Assembly: GCA_963803755.1 (NCBI GenBank)
Contig: CAWDNP010000011.1
Location: 387,956 to 451,955 of the forward strand
Origin: CAVUPF01 sp963803755
GTDB taxonomy: Bacteria > Actinomycetota > Thermoleophilia > Solirubrobacterales > 70-9
Reading direction: 5' to 3'
Length of the DNA: 64,000 nt
Shown: in pieces, positions 25,048 through 34,500 of the stretch
Numbering within the stretch: position 1 is the first letter of the stretch
Layout of the letters: the number at the start of each line of letters is the position of its first letter
Notes under the pieces: generated by a model
The model's input: the letters and a program-made list of their open reading frames with translations, nothing else
What the model was told of the DNA's origin: nothing
The model's database searches: none
Translations under genes and position numbers: made by a program

Positions 25048-25214
25048 CTCTTCCGGGCGCTCCCGGTGAATGTCGAGAGGAATTCGCTCAATGCGAGACC
25101 CTCGGCGAGATTGACTGCGAGGGACCGTCGACCGTCTTCCCTCAGACGACGCCTGCGCGCTTCCTCATTGAGGCGCCAGGGGTCACTCTTTGGCTCTTCG
25201 CGACCGTTTTTCAC
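25044..25214 (-). CDS. 56-residue basic protein coupled to the nucleotidyltransferase
   Basis: GTG 25214 to TGA at 25044-25046, too short for routine gene calls. It begins VKNGREEPKSDPWRLNEEAR, continues with a basic helix (RRRRLREDGRRSLAVNLAEG) and ends FLSTFTGSARKS. Its stop overlaps the TTG start of the nucleotidyltransferase gene (TTGA), and it starts 4 bases after the histidine-kinase stop. The size, charge and coupling fit an antitoxin or partner of the transferase. Function is inferred from context only. Confidence 0.6.
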   Translation of the reverse strand: MKNGREEPKSDPWRLNEEARRRRLREDGRRSLAVNLAEGLALSEFLSTFTGSARKS

Positions 25215-25218
25215 CAGA

Positions 25219-26589
25219 TCAGGGTAGACCGGGTAGCCGAATCGTGAAGCGGGCGCCGCCGCCGGGAAAGTTCTCGACCGTGGCGTCGCCCCCCATCGCC
25301 TCGGTCAGCTCGCGGACAATCGCCAACCCGAGGCCAGCGCCGTCGGAGCCGCGGCCCGAGCGGGCGCGCAGGTGGAAGCGCTCGAAGGCGCGAGGAATGT
25401 CCTCCTCCGGTATGCCGGGACCCCTGTCGCTCACCGCGATCGCGCCAGGGGCCACCGCCAGCGTCACTGCCTCGCCCTTCGGGCTGACGCGGATCGCGTT
25501 CTCGAGCAGGTTGGAGACGACCTGGAGGGTGCGACCGTGGTCAGCCGTGACGAGTGTCGCGCCCCCCTGCACCCTCACCTCCACGCCCGCGCCGCGGGAC
25601 CGCGGTCGCAACCGCTCCTCAGCCTCGCGAGCGACCGCCGCCAAGTCGACCGGCTCCCGCCTCACCTCCAGCACCCCCTGGCGCAGTCGCGCCAGCGCGA
25701 GCAGATCACCAACGAGCCGCTCCAGACGCTCCGCCTCGCGCCCGACCACCTCTGCGGCCTGGCGCGGCTCGACCGTGCCGTCCTCGATCCCCTCCGCATA
25801 GCCGCGGATCGAGGTGAGCGGGGTGCGTAGATCGTGGGAGACCGAGAGCAGGACCGCCCGCTCGGCATCACGGGCGTGGGATAGCTGCGCCGACATCCCG
25901 TTAAAGGCCTCGGCCAGCTCGTCCAACTCCTCGGTCCCCTCCGGCGGCACCGGCTCGGGCCGTCGACCGGCCGCAAGTTCCCCCGCCGCGGCGGCGAGCC
26001 TTCGCAGCGGCTGGATAAGCCGCCGCGAAAGCAGCGCCGCGACAGCTGCCGCGACCAGAGCGGCCACTCCGCTGGCGATCAGCAGTGCCGAGAGGTAGCG
26101 ACTGAAGTCGCCGCCGGTGACGGCGTCGGGGTGCGTCACCAAAACGACCGAGCGGCCGATGCGCCGCGCCGCAAAGATCTGGCTGCGTCCATCGATCCGG
26201 GCCGTCCCATCAGCGGAGCCGCTCTGCCGCAGCTGCGCGACCGCCGCCGCGGGCAGGACATCCGCCGCCCCGGTTAGGCCGAGGATCTCGACCGGGCGTG
26301 ATTCGGAAGGAGCGGCGACCGGCGGCACGCCCGGGCCTCCCGGTGGTGAGGGTCCACCGAGCGGAGAGCTGGGCGGCGGCGGGGCACCGCGCAGGCGCAG
26401 GGCACTCGATGCCTGAAGGCGGGCGAGCTGGGTCGAGAACGCATCCGCCTGGCGCTCGAGATCGAGTCGGATCGTGTCGCGGACGGCGTTCTTGGTCAAA
26501 ACCACCCCGAGCGCAAGCGAGGCCCCGACGGCGAGCACGACGGTGCCGAAGATCGCGATGAACAGGCGGGTGCGCAGTGAGCGGATCAC
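25219..26589 (-). CDS. Membrane sensor histidine kinase of an OmpR-type two-component system
   Basis: 456 residues: first membrane helix (LFIAIFGTVVLAVGASLALG), a 130-residue extracytoplasmic sensor region rich in Pro/Gly/Ser, second helix (ALLIASGVAALVAAAVAALL), HAMP, HisKA with His in LSVSHDLRTPLTS, and HATPase with SNLLENAIRVS, AVSDRGPGIPEED and GAGLGLAIVREL. The start overlaps the regulator's stop by 4 bp. With the regulator and the DUF5666 exported protein upstream it forms one operon. Confidence 0.93.
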   Translation of the reverse strand: MIRSLRTRLFIAIFGTVVLAVGASLALGVVLTKNAVRDTIRLDLERQADAFSTQLARLQASSALRLRGAPPPPSSPLGGPSPPGGPGVPPVAAPSESRPVEILGLTGAADVLPAAAVAQLRQSGSADGTARIDGRSQIFAARRIGRSVVLVTHPDAVTGGDFSRYLSALLIASGVAALVAAAVAALLSRRLIQPLRRLAAAAGELAAGRRPEPVPPEGTEELDELAEAFNGMSAQLSHARDAERAVLLSVSHDLRTPLTSIRGYAEGIEDGTVEPRQAAEVVGREAERLERLVGDLLALARLRQGVLEVRREPVDLAAVAREAEERLRPRSRGAGVEVRVQGGATLVTADHGRTLQVVSNLLENAIRVSPKGEAVTLAVAPGAIAVSDRGPGIPEEDIPRAFERFHLRARSGRGSDGAGLGLAIVRELTEAMGGDATVENFPGGGARFTIRLPGLP

Positions 26590-27260
26590 CGGACAGCCTT
26601 ATAGCCGGCACCGCGCACCGTTCCGACCAGGCCCGGACGCCCCAGCTTGCGCCGCAGCTGGGCGATGTGGACGTCGACGGTACGCGTCCCGCCGGCGAAC
26701 TCTCCATGCCAGGCCAGCTCCAGCAGGCGGTCGCGGCTGAGCACGACGCCCGGGTGGGCGAGGAGTGCCGCCAGCAGGTCGAACTCGCGCGAGGTCAGCT
26801 CAACGGGACGCCCGGCGACGGTCACCGTGCGAGCCGCTGGGTCCAGCTCGACATCGCCCACGGCCAGTGCCCCGTCGTGGCCCACCGCGCCGCCGCCGGA
26901 GGTGCGGCGCAGGATCGCCTTCACCCTCGCCACCAGCTCCCGCGGCGAGAATGGCTTGACGACATAGTCATCGGCACCCACCTCTAACCCCGCCACCCGG
27001 TCGACCTCCTCATCGCGAGCGCTGAGGATGAGGATCGGCACGCTGGTGCGCTCGCGCAGGCGCCTACAGACCTCGAAGCCGTCGATCCCCGGCAACCCGA
27101 TGTCCAACACGACGAGCCGAACGGGATGGCGGGAGAGCTCCTCCAGCGCCTGCTCGCCACTGCGCGCCCAGACGGCGTCGAACCCCTCGCGCCGGAGATA
27201 GGCGCGGACGAGCTCGGCGATCGCCTGCTCGTCCTCAACGAGGAGGATGGCTCCCTTCAC
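26586..27260 (-). CDS. OmpR/PhoB-family response regulator
   Basis: 224 residues. Receiver: VEDEQ (D10, E11), phospho-acceptor D53 in VVLDIGLPGIDGF, and the Lys in DDYVVKPFSPREL. Output: winged-helix DNA-binding domain with LTSREFDLLAALL and RTVDVHIAQLRRKLG. It likely binds the phased direct repeats at 27895-27933 upstream of the operon. It lies 78 bases after the DUF5666 gene and overlaps the kinase gene. Confidence 0.94.
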   Translation of the reverse strand: MKGAILLVEDEQAIAELVRAYLRREGFDAVWARSGEQALEELSRHPVRLVVLDIGLPGIDGFEVCRRLRERTSVPILILSARDEEVDRVAGLEVGADDYVVKPFSPRELVARVKAILRRTSGGGAVGHDGALAVGDVELDPAARTVTVAGRPVELTSREFDLLAALLAHPGVVLSRDRLLELAWHGEFAGGTRTVDVHIAQLRRKLGRPGLVGTVRGAGYKAVR

Positions 27261-27338
27261 ACGCTTAGCCTCTCACTCGCGCTCGCCGCACGGCCGGGCG
27301 GGGTGACCGGTTCGATCACCCCTCCCAGCCATCGCGGA

Positions 27339-27842
27339 TCAGTTGTCGCCCGGAGGCGGAAACTGCCCACCGGCAGGCGGAGCGCCCTTCATCTGTCCCG
27401 GCTTCGGCGGCACCATGATGGACTTCGCCGGGCCGCCCTGCGGTCCGCAAACGACCACGGTCTCGCCTTCGGATAGATCGCCGATCGCCGCACTCTGACC
27501 TGGCCCGGTGAGGATCTTGGTGTTTTCGTCAAGTGGGATCGTCACCGAGCTGCCGTCGTTCTCGGTCAATGTGATGGAGCTGCTGTTAACCGAGGCGATC
27601 TTGCCCTGGTCGAGTCTTAACACCTGCTCCTGCCCGTTCTTTTGGACGTGGAACTCGGCGTAGGTGAGGCCTTTCATTGACGGGCCCATCGGCGGGGGGC
27701 CGGGCAGTGAGCCGGCGCCTAGGCTCCCATGGGAGCCATTCTGGGATTCGCTCTGGGCCGCCGCGACGCCGCCAACGACCAGGGCCGCCGCGACGCCGAT
27801 CATGACGATCGCGCCGATGTGCTTTCGAGCTGCCTGGAACAT
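27339..27842 (-). CDS. Exported DUF5666-type protein, first gene of the two-component operon
   Basis: 167 residues from ATG 27842, chosen because the strong ribosome site AAGGAGG is 6 nt upstream. The N-terminus is a signal peptide or anchor (KHIGAIVMIGVAAALVVGGV, then AAAQS). The mature part has the beta-rich DUF5666-like pattern (QGKIASVNSSSITLTENDG, then GSSVTIPLDENTKIL) and ends in a Pro/Gly/Met-rich tail (PPKPGQMKGAPPAGGQFPPP). Extracytoplasmic location and operon position suggest it senses or buffers the same stress as the kinase. Confidence 0.75.
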   Translation of the reverse strand: MFQAARKHIGAIVMIGVAAALVVGGVAAAQSESQNGSHGSLGAGSLPGPPPMGPSMKGLTYAEFHVQKNGQEQVLRLDQGKIASVNSSSITLTENDGSSVTIPLDENTKILTGPGQSAAIGDLSEGETVVVCGPQGGPAKSIMVPPKPGQMKGAPPAGGQFPPPGDN

Positions 27843-27894
27843 CTGGAACCTCCTTTTAGGTATCCAACTCATTGCAGCGATCCTCGGGCGGCCG

Positions 27895-27933
27895 TGTATG
27901 AGTCCGGTCAGGACCGTGTAAGGGGTTTGTAAG
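27895..27933. promoter_or_regulatory. Phased direct repeats, candidate OmpR-type operator
   Basis: TGTAAG at 27917 and 27928 are exactly 11 bp apart (TGTAAG-N5-TGTAAG), and a related TGTATG lies 22 bp before at 27895. Eleven-base-pair phased hexamers are the usual binding pattern of OmpR/PhoP-type regulators. They are 50-90 bp upstream of the operon that encodes such a regulator, suggesting autoregulation. Confidence 0.55.
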
Positions 27934-27936
27934 TCC

Positions 27937-29538
27937 TCAGGCTGTGTCGATCAGAACACCGGGGTTGAGCATCCCGCTCGGATCCAGCTCGGCCTTCGCC
28001 GCCCGTAACGCAGCGGCGAACGGCGCCGGCCGCTGGCGGTCATACCAGGGACGGTGGTCGCGGCCGACCGCGTGGTGGTGGGTGATCGTGCCGCCGCCCT
28101 CGATCACCGCCTCTGAGGCGGCGGCCTTGATCTCGTCCCATTGCTCGACCTCGCCGCCCCGCACCGCGGGCGCGATCACCGTGAAGTAAGGGGCCGGGCC
28201 ATCGGGGTAGACGTGAGTGAGGCGACAGCTGACGCGCGGCGCACCCAGCCCCTCGGCCGGCCCGCCGGAGATCTCGGCGACCTTGGCCCTCACCGCCGCC
28301 ATCGCCTCGGCGTGAAAGGCCTCAAAGCGGTCCCAGACGATCGCGGTCTCGAAGGTCTCGGAGAGGACGCCGCAGGCGACGAAAGTGTCGCGCAGGTATG
28401 GAGCGAGGAGGAAGGCACTCCGCCAGGCGCCGACTGCGTCGGCGCCCTCGCCCCCGTCGCGCACCTCCCCGGGCACACCCCCGTGTCCTCGGGCCATCTC
28501 CAGCGCCAGGTCCATCCACGCCTCGACGGGATGATGAGCGGACTCGAACCCCAGCACCAGCAGGTTCTTCTCGCCCGTTCCGGCCCCCGTCGTCCCCGCC
28601 TCCAGCGCATCGAGCAACCGACAGTTCGACGGGTAAAGGCCCGACTGTGAGATCTCTCGGACCACCCTGGCCGCGGCCAGGAAGTCGTCGAACTCGACCC
28701 CGCAGGACGCCTTGAACTCGGGTCGCGGGCGCACCCGCACCCAGGCCTCGGCGATCACGCCGAGGATCCCCTCCGAGCCGATCAGCATCCGGTCGGGCGA
28801 GGGTCCGGCCCCCGACCCCGGTAACCGCCGGCTTTCCCACGTTCCCCGCGGAGTGATCGCCCGCGCCGACTCGACCAGATCGTCGATGTGCGTGTAAAGC
28901 GTCGCGAAGTGCCCCCCGGCCCGCGTCGCGATCCAGCCCCCCAGCGTTGAGTACTCAAACGACTGCGGAAAGTGCCGCAGCGTTAACCCACGCTTCCGAA
29001 GCTGCTCCTCCAACCGAGGCCCCGTAGCCCCTGCCTGGATCCGCGCCGCCAACGATTCCGCATCGACCTCCAGCACCAAGTCCAACCGGCGCAGGTCCAT
29101 CGAGACGACGGGGCGATCGCCGGTCCGGGGCTCAACTCCCCCGACCACACTGGTCCCACCGCCGAATGGCACGACAGCGGCCCCCTCCGTCTCTGCCCAG
29201 CTCAATACGACCTCGATCTCGGACTCATCCGCCGGGAAAGCGACGAGGTCCGGCGGATTGGGGAACTCCCCCCTGAACCCCCGCACAACATCCCGGTAAG
29301 CCTTCCCCAATGCGTGAGCAACGCGCTCGTAGTGCACATCCGTGAAGAGGTCCCCGAACTCCTCCGGCACCTTCAACCTCGCGGCCCGAAGCTCCACCTC
29401 TCCCAGCGGAACCGCCGCCTCCGGCCGACACCCGAACCCAAGCCGCTCTCTGATTCCGGCAGCAGCCTCCCTCAGCTCGACCTCAGAGGGCGCTTGGTCC
29501 TCATACCCCCACCCCCAGTGCTTGAGTCTCCTTACCAG
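27937..29538 (-). CDS. FAD-dependent oxidase, alkylglycerone-phosphate synthase (AGPS)-like
   Basis: About 533 residues if started at CTG 29538; the first ordinary start is GTG 29397. AGPS swaps the acyl chain of acyl-DHAP for a fatty alcohol to give an ether bond. The FAD-binding PCMH fold is clear: PADESEIEVVLSWAETEGAA, VPFGGGTSVVGGV, the FPQSFEYSTLGGWIATRAGG stretch and LIGSEGILGVIAEA. The C-terminus has THHHAVGRDHRPWY, typical of AGPS. Residues upstream of GTG 29397 encode HWGWGYEDQAPSEVELREA, and the WGWGY motif is conserved at the N-terminus of AGPS, so translation must begin before 29397, yet no ATG, GTG or TTG is in frame. Its start overlaps the end of the acyl-CoA reductase gene. Confidence 0.85.
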   Translation of the reverse strand: MVRRLKHWGWGYEDQAPSEVELREAAAGIRERLGFGCRPEAAVPLGEVELRAARLKVPEEFGDLFTDVHYERVAHALGKAYRDVVRGFRGEFPNPPDLVAFPADESEIEVVLSWAETEGAAVVPFGGGTSVVGGVEPRTGDRPVVSMDLRRLDLVLEVDAESLAARIQAGATGPRLEEQLRKRGLTLRHFPQSFEYSTLGGWIATRAGGHFATLYTHIDDLVESARAITPRGTWESRRLPGSGAGPSPDRMLIGSEGILGVIAEAWVRVRPRPEFKASCGVEFDDFLAAARVVREISQSGLYPSNCRLLDALEAGTTGAGTGEKNLLVLGFESAHHPVEAWMDLALEMARGHGGVPGEVRDGGEGADAVGAWRSAFLLAPYLRDTFVACGVLSETFETAIVWDRFEAFHAEAMAAVRAKVAEISGGPAEGLGAPRVSCRLTHVYPDGPAPYFTVIAPAVRGGEVEQWDEIKAAASEAVIEGGGTITHHHAVGRDHRPWYDRQRPAPFAAALRAAKAELDPSGMLNPGVLIDTA

Positions 29539-31538
29539 TGCACGCCTTTCATCAGGTGCGCGAAGGCGACGGCCTCGGTGGACGGCGGTTTATCAGGAGC
29601 CTCATCTCCCTTCCCCTTTGCAGCCTGCGACTCGGGGAAAAGCTTGTACGCAGTGTTCAGGATCGTGTCGCTCGCCTTCGGGGCCACCGCGTAGAGCAGC
29701 TCGCCGAAGTTCCCAAGCCGCGTAGCCACCTTCTTCGGCTTGGCGACCATCGCCCCGGCGATCATCTCCGCCGCCTCCTCCGGCGTGATCGCCGGGAACA
29801 TGTCATACATCCGAGTCGGCGCGATCATCGGCGTCCGCACCAGAGGCATGTGGATCGTCGTTATGTGGACGCCGTCGTCGATCACCTCCGAGGCAATCAC
29901 CCGGCTGAAGGCATCCAGCGCCGCCTTCGAGGCGACGTAGGCGGAAAAGCGCGGAGGGTTGGTCTGCGTCCCGATCGAGCTGACGTTGATTATGTGGCCC
30001 GACTTGCGCGCCCGCATCGCCGGCAGCAACGCAAGGATCAGTCGCACCGCTCCGAAATAGTTGAGCTGGATCGTGCGCTCGTAGTCGTGAAAGCGATCGT
30101 AGGAGAGCGCGACCGAGCGCCGGATCGAGCGCCCCGCGTTGTTGACGAGGATGTCGACCTGACCGTGGTAGGCGAGCACCTCCTCGGCCATCCGCTCGAT
30201 GTCCTCGATGTCGGCCATGTCGCAGCGGTGGATGTGCGCGGTTCCGCCCGCCGTCTCGATCTCCTCCTTCGTCTCCTCCAACTTCTCGACCGAGCGGGCC
30301 ACCAGCAGCACCGTCGCGCCGGCGTCGGCCGCCTTCACCGCAGCCGCCTTGCCAATCCCCGAAGAGGCGCCGGTGATCAACACCACCTTGCCCCGCACCG
30401 CCCCCGCCAGCGAACGGTCCTTGAACAGGTCGGGGTCGAGGTTGCGCTCCCAGTAGTCCCAGAGCCGCTCGGCGTAGGTCTCCAGCGCCGGCACCCCGAT
30501 TCCCGATCCCTCCAGCGCCGCCTGGGCGCCCGAGCAGTCAAAGGTCGTCGGATAGTTGACGTAGCTGAGGATCTCGGGCGGGATGCCGAAGTCTCTCAGC
30601 ACCACCTCCGCCGCCCGTCTCGCCGGGGGGAAGAGCTTAAGGCCGGTGCCGATCAGCGTCCTCGCCGGATCGACGACATTGGGCTCCAGCCGCACCGCCA
30701 TCTGCGGCGCGTCGGCCGCCTTGGCGAAGAGGTTGATCGCCTCACCCGCCGTCTTGGGGTGGGGGTCGGTTAGGTGAAACGCCCGGCCGTCGAGTCCCGG
30801 CCGGTGGGCGATGTGGTCGATCGCGGCGGCGACGAAGTCAACCGGGACGAGGTTGATCTCGCCTCCCTCAATCCCGATCGTCGGCAGCCAAGTGGGCAGC
30901 ACTCGCCGCGCCCGCTGCAACGCCTTGAAGAAGTAGTAGGGGCCGTCGATCTTGTCGATCGCCCCCGTCCGCGAGTCCCCCACGACGATCCCCGGGCGAT
31001 AGACCCGCCACGGCCGCGGGCAGTCCTCGCGCACGACCCGCTCGGACTCATGCTTGGTCCGGAAGTAGGGGTTGGCGTCAAGTCCTTCGGCCTGCTCGAA
31101 CATCTCCTCGCGCCACTCGCCGCGGTAAAGACCGGCGACGGCGATCGAGCTGACCTGATGAAAGCAGCCGGCCTCGATCGCCCCCGCCAGCTCCACCGCG
31201 TGCCTCGTGCCCTCGACGTTTGCCACCTCCTGGACCTCGGCGTCAGCGGTCATGTCATAGATCGCCGCCAGGTGGAAGAAGTGATCGACCTCGCCCCGCA
31301 TCGTCACCAGGTCCTCCTCGGAGACGCCCAGCCCCGGCTGGGAGAGGTCGCCGGCGACCGGAACGATCCGCGCCCCGTCGGCGCCCCAACTGGTGCGCAG
31401 CTCCTCCAGGCGGCCCCGCGAGCCCGCCCGGACGAGCGCGTAGATTGTCCCCTCGCGCTTCAGCAACCGCTCGACGAGGTTGCGGCCGATGAACCCCGTC
31501 GCCCCGGTTAAGAAGTAATTCACCTCTGTTTCATACAC
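29532..31538 (-). CDS. Bifunctional fatty acyl-CoA reductase (NAD-dependent epimerase-like + SDR domains)
   Basis: 668 residues with two Rossmann domains. The N-terminal extended SDR (residues about 6-370) has YFLTGATGFIGRNLVERLL, HLAAIYD and the Tyr-Lys pair in NPYFRTKHESE. The C-terminal classical SDR (about 380-640) has VLITGASSGIGKAAAV, NNAGRSIRR and SAYVASKAALDAFS. This fusion matches mycobacterial AcrA1 and marine-bacterial fatty acyl-CoA reductases, which reduce acyl-CoA or aldehyde to fatty alcohol. The product would feed the downstream AGPS homologue, which overlaps it by 7 bases at the proposed CTG start. GTG 31538 or GTG 31523 may be the start. Divergent from the 2-oxoglutarate dehydrogenase gene. 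Confidence 0.88.
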   Translation of the reverse strand: MYETEVNYFLTGATGFIGRNLVERLLKREGTIYALVRAGSRGRLEELRTSWGADGARIVPVAGDLSQPGLGVSEEDLVTMRGEVDHFFHLAAIYDMTADAEVQEVANVEGTRHAVELAGAIEAGCFHQVSSIAVAGLYRGEWREEMFEQAEGLDANPYFRTKHESERVVREDCPRPWRVYRPGIVVGDSRTGAIDKIDGPYYFFKALQRARRVLPTWLPTIGIEGGEINLVPVDFVAAAIDHIAHRPGLDGRAFHLTDPHPKTAGEAINLFAKAADAPQMAVRLEPNVVDPARTLIGTGLKLFPPARRAAEVVLRDFGIPPEILSYVNYPTTFDCSGAQAALEGSGIGVPALETYAERLWDYWERNLDPDLFKDRSLAGAVRGKVVLITGASSGIGKAAAVKAADAGATVLLVARSVEKLEETKEEIETAGGTAHIHRCDMADIEDIERMAEEVLAYHGQVDILVNNAGRSIRRSVALSYDRFHDYERTIQLNYFGAVRLILALLPAMRARKSGHIINVSSIGTQTNPPRFSAYVASKAALDAFSRVIASEVIDDGVHITTIHMPLVRTPMIAPTRMYDMFPAITPEEAAEMIAGAMVAKPKKVATRLGNFGELLYAVAPKASDTILNTAYKLFPESQAAKGKGDEAPDKPPSTEAVAFAHLMKGVHW

Positions 31539-31539
31539 T
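31534..31539 (+). promoter_or_regulatory. -10 element of the 2-oxoglutarate dehydrogenase gene
   Basis: TACACT, 10 nt before ATG 31550; spacing is slightly longer than the window's 6-8 nt norm. It overlaps the first codons of the divergent reductase gene if that starts at GTG 31538. Confidence 0.35.
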
Positions 31540-31549
31540 CAATCCAGAG

Positions 31550-34500
31550 ATGGCGCAAACGGCGACCTTGCAGATCGAGATGCCCGAGATGGGCGAGTCG
31601 GTCACCGAGGGGATCGTGCTCGAGTGGCACGTCGCCGAGGGGGACTTCGTCAACGAGGGCGACACCGTCGTGGAGATCTCGACCGACAAGGTCGACGCAG
31701 AGGTCCCGGCACCTGTCGCGGGCACGATCACGAAGCTGATTGCGCAGGTTGACGAAGAGGTAGCGGTGGGCGCTCCACTGGCCGAGATTGAGCCCGGGGA
31801 GGGGTCCGCCGAGGGGTCCAACGGCTCGGCTGCGGATCCCGTCACGGGGGAAGGGGGCCCTGCGGGCGGGCAGAATCCGTCCTCGACCTCCCTCCCACGT
31901 CAGCCGCAGGGAGATGGGGCAACCACGGGCGGAACCGACGGGGCCACTGAAGATGTGCGGGCCACGCCGGTTGCGCGACGCGTCGCCGCCGCCACAGGCG
32001 TCGACTTGGGGGCTGTCAGCGGCTCAGGTCCGGGCGCCAAGGTGACCAAGGAGGACGTGCTGGCGGCCGCTAATGGGGGCGGGCCGGCGACTGCGCCCGG
32101 CGAGGCCAAACCGCTGCGCGGGCCGGCGGCGATGCTCGCCTCGGCGATGAACGAGAGTCGGCAGGTGCCGACCGCCACGTCGTTTCGGACTGTCGCCGTC
32201 GACACGCTGGACGCCAAGCGCAAGGCGCTGAACGGGGTGGTGAACGAGCGGGGGATGAAGGTCTCCTTCACCCACCTGATCGCCTGGGCGATCGTGCAGG
32301 CCGCCAAGGAGTCCCCGGTGATGGTCCGCACCTATGAGGAGCGCGAGGGGAAGCCGTTCGCGCTCGAGATGGGACCGGTCAACCTCGGCATTGCGGTCGA
32401 TGTCGAGCGAAAGGACGGCTCCCACAGCCTCATGGTCCCGGTGATCAAGGGCGCTGACGGCCTGGACTTCGCGGCCTTTCACTCCTACTACGAGGACCTG
32501 ATCACCAAGACTCGCGAGAACAAGCTCAGCCCCGATGACTTCCAGGGCACCAACATCTCCCTCACCAACCCCGGTGGCATCGGCACCGTCGCCTCGGTCC
32601 CGCGACTGATGAGCGGTCAGAGCGCGATCATCGCCACCGGCTCGATCGCCTATCCGCCAGAGTGGGCGCACGCATCCCCCGACCGGGTCCGCCGGCTCGG
32701 AGTCTCCAAGGTGATGACGCTGACCTCGACCTATGACCACCGCGTCATCCAGGGTGCCGAGTCGGGTGCGTTCCTGCGCCGGGTCGAGCAGCTTCTCCAA
32801 GGCGAGAATGGCTTCTACGAGGGGCTCGCCGGAGACCTCGGCGTCGACCCAGGCCCGATCGCCGCGGCTCACCCAGTCTCCGCCTCCGCCCCACCGCTCG
32901 GCGCCCCCGCGCCGGCGAGCGCACCCACCGCCCCAGACGAGGAACTGCTCCAAGCAGTCGAGTCGGCAACCTCGCTGCTCAAGGGCTACCGCACCCGCGG
33001 ACACCTCGCCGCTCGCCTGGATCCGCTCGGCTCCGAGCCCCAGGGTGACCCTTCGATCCAGCCCGAGAGCCTCAACCTCACCCCGGAGCTGATGGCGAAG
33101 ATCCCCGCCTCGATCCTGCACATCGGTGTCCCCGGCGAGACCCTGCTGGAGGCGCTGCCGCGACTGCGCGAGGCCTACTGCGGCACGATGGCCTACCAGT
33201 TCGAGCACCTCTCTTCCCACGAGCAGCGACTCTGGCTGCGAGAGATGATCGAGACGGGCGCCCACTGTCGGGCGCTCGACGAGGACGAGAAACGCCGCCT
33301 CCTCGGCCGCCTGATCGACGTCTTCGGGTTCGAGCGCTTCCTCGAGAAGGCCTACCTGGGCCAGAAGATGTTCTCGGTCGAGGGCCTCGATGCCGTGGTG
33401 CCGATGCTCGACGAGCTGGTAACCCTCGCCCACCGCGCGGGCGCCGAGGAGGTCGTTTTCGGCATGGCCCATCGCGGGCGGCTCAGCGTCCTCGCCCACA
33501 ACCTCGGCCGCCCGGTCGAGTCGATCCTTGCTGAGTTCGAGGGCGACAAGCGGATCGACGCTGTGAAGGCGGTCGCGGCGATCCCCCTCGGCGGAACCGG
33601 CGACGTCAAGTACCACTACGGCCATCAGGGGATCTATGAGACCAGCGAGGGCGAGAAGATCTCCGTCCGCCTCTACCCCAACCCCAGCCACCTCGAGTTC
33701 GTCGACCCGGTAGTCACCGGCGGCGCCCGCTTCCTGCAATCCGACCTCAACGGCCCGAAGCTCACCCACGACCCCAAGCGCGCCCTCGGGGTGCTGCTCC
33801 ACGGCGACGCTTCCTTCCCGGCCCAGGGTGTTGTCGCCGAGACCCTCAACCTTCAGTCGCTAAAGGGCTACAACACCGGTGGCACGATCCACATCATCCA
33901 AAACAACCAGGTGGGGTTCACCACCGACCCGGAGGAGGCCCGTTCCACCCCCTATGCGGCCGACATGGCGAAGGGCTTCAACGTGCCGATCATCCACGTC
34001 AACGCCGATGATGTCGAGGCCTGCTCTGCCTCGATCCGCCTCGCGATGGCCTACCGCGAACGCTGGGGACGGGACATCGTGATCGATCTGATCGGCTACC
34101 GCCGCTTCGGCCACAACGAGACCGACGAGCCCGCCTACACCCAGCCGCTGATGGCGGCGAAGATCAAGGCCCACCCGCCGGTGTCGGAGATCTATGCCGA
34201 GAAGTTGATCGGGGAGGGTGTGGTCAGCGCCGAGGATGTCGAGCGCGCCGCGAGCGAGCGGCGCGAGGAGATGTCCGCCGCGCTGAAGGAGCTGCGCGAG
34301 AAGATGGAGTCCGGCGAGTATGAGGACCCGACGGCGACCGCCACCGGCACCGGCGACCTCGACCGCACCGCCAGCCCCCCGGTCGACACCGCGGTGCCGG
34401 CGGAGAAGCTGCGGGCCCTCAACGAGGCCCTGCTGGAGGTGCCGGAGAGCTTCACGATCCACCGCAAGCTGCGCCGGCCACTGACCAAGCGCCTGGAGGC

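Noticed and set aside
32024..33802. 592-codon open frame antisense to the 2-oxoglutarate dehydrogenase gene
   Set aside because: Lies fully within a recognised gene, composition is that of a shadow frame.
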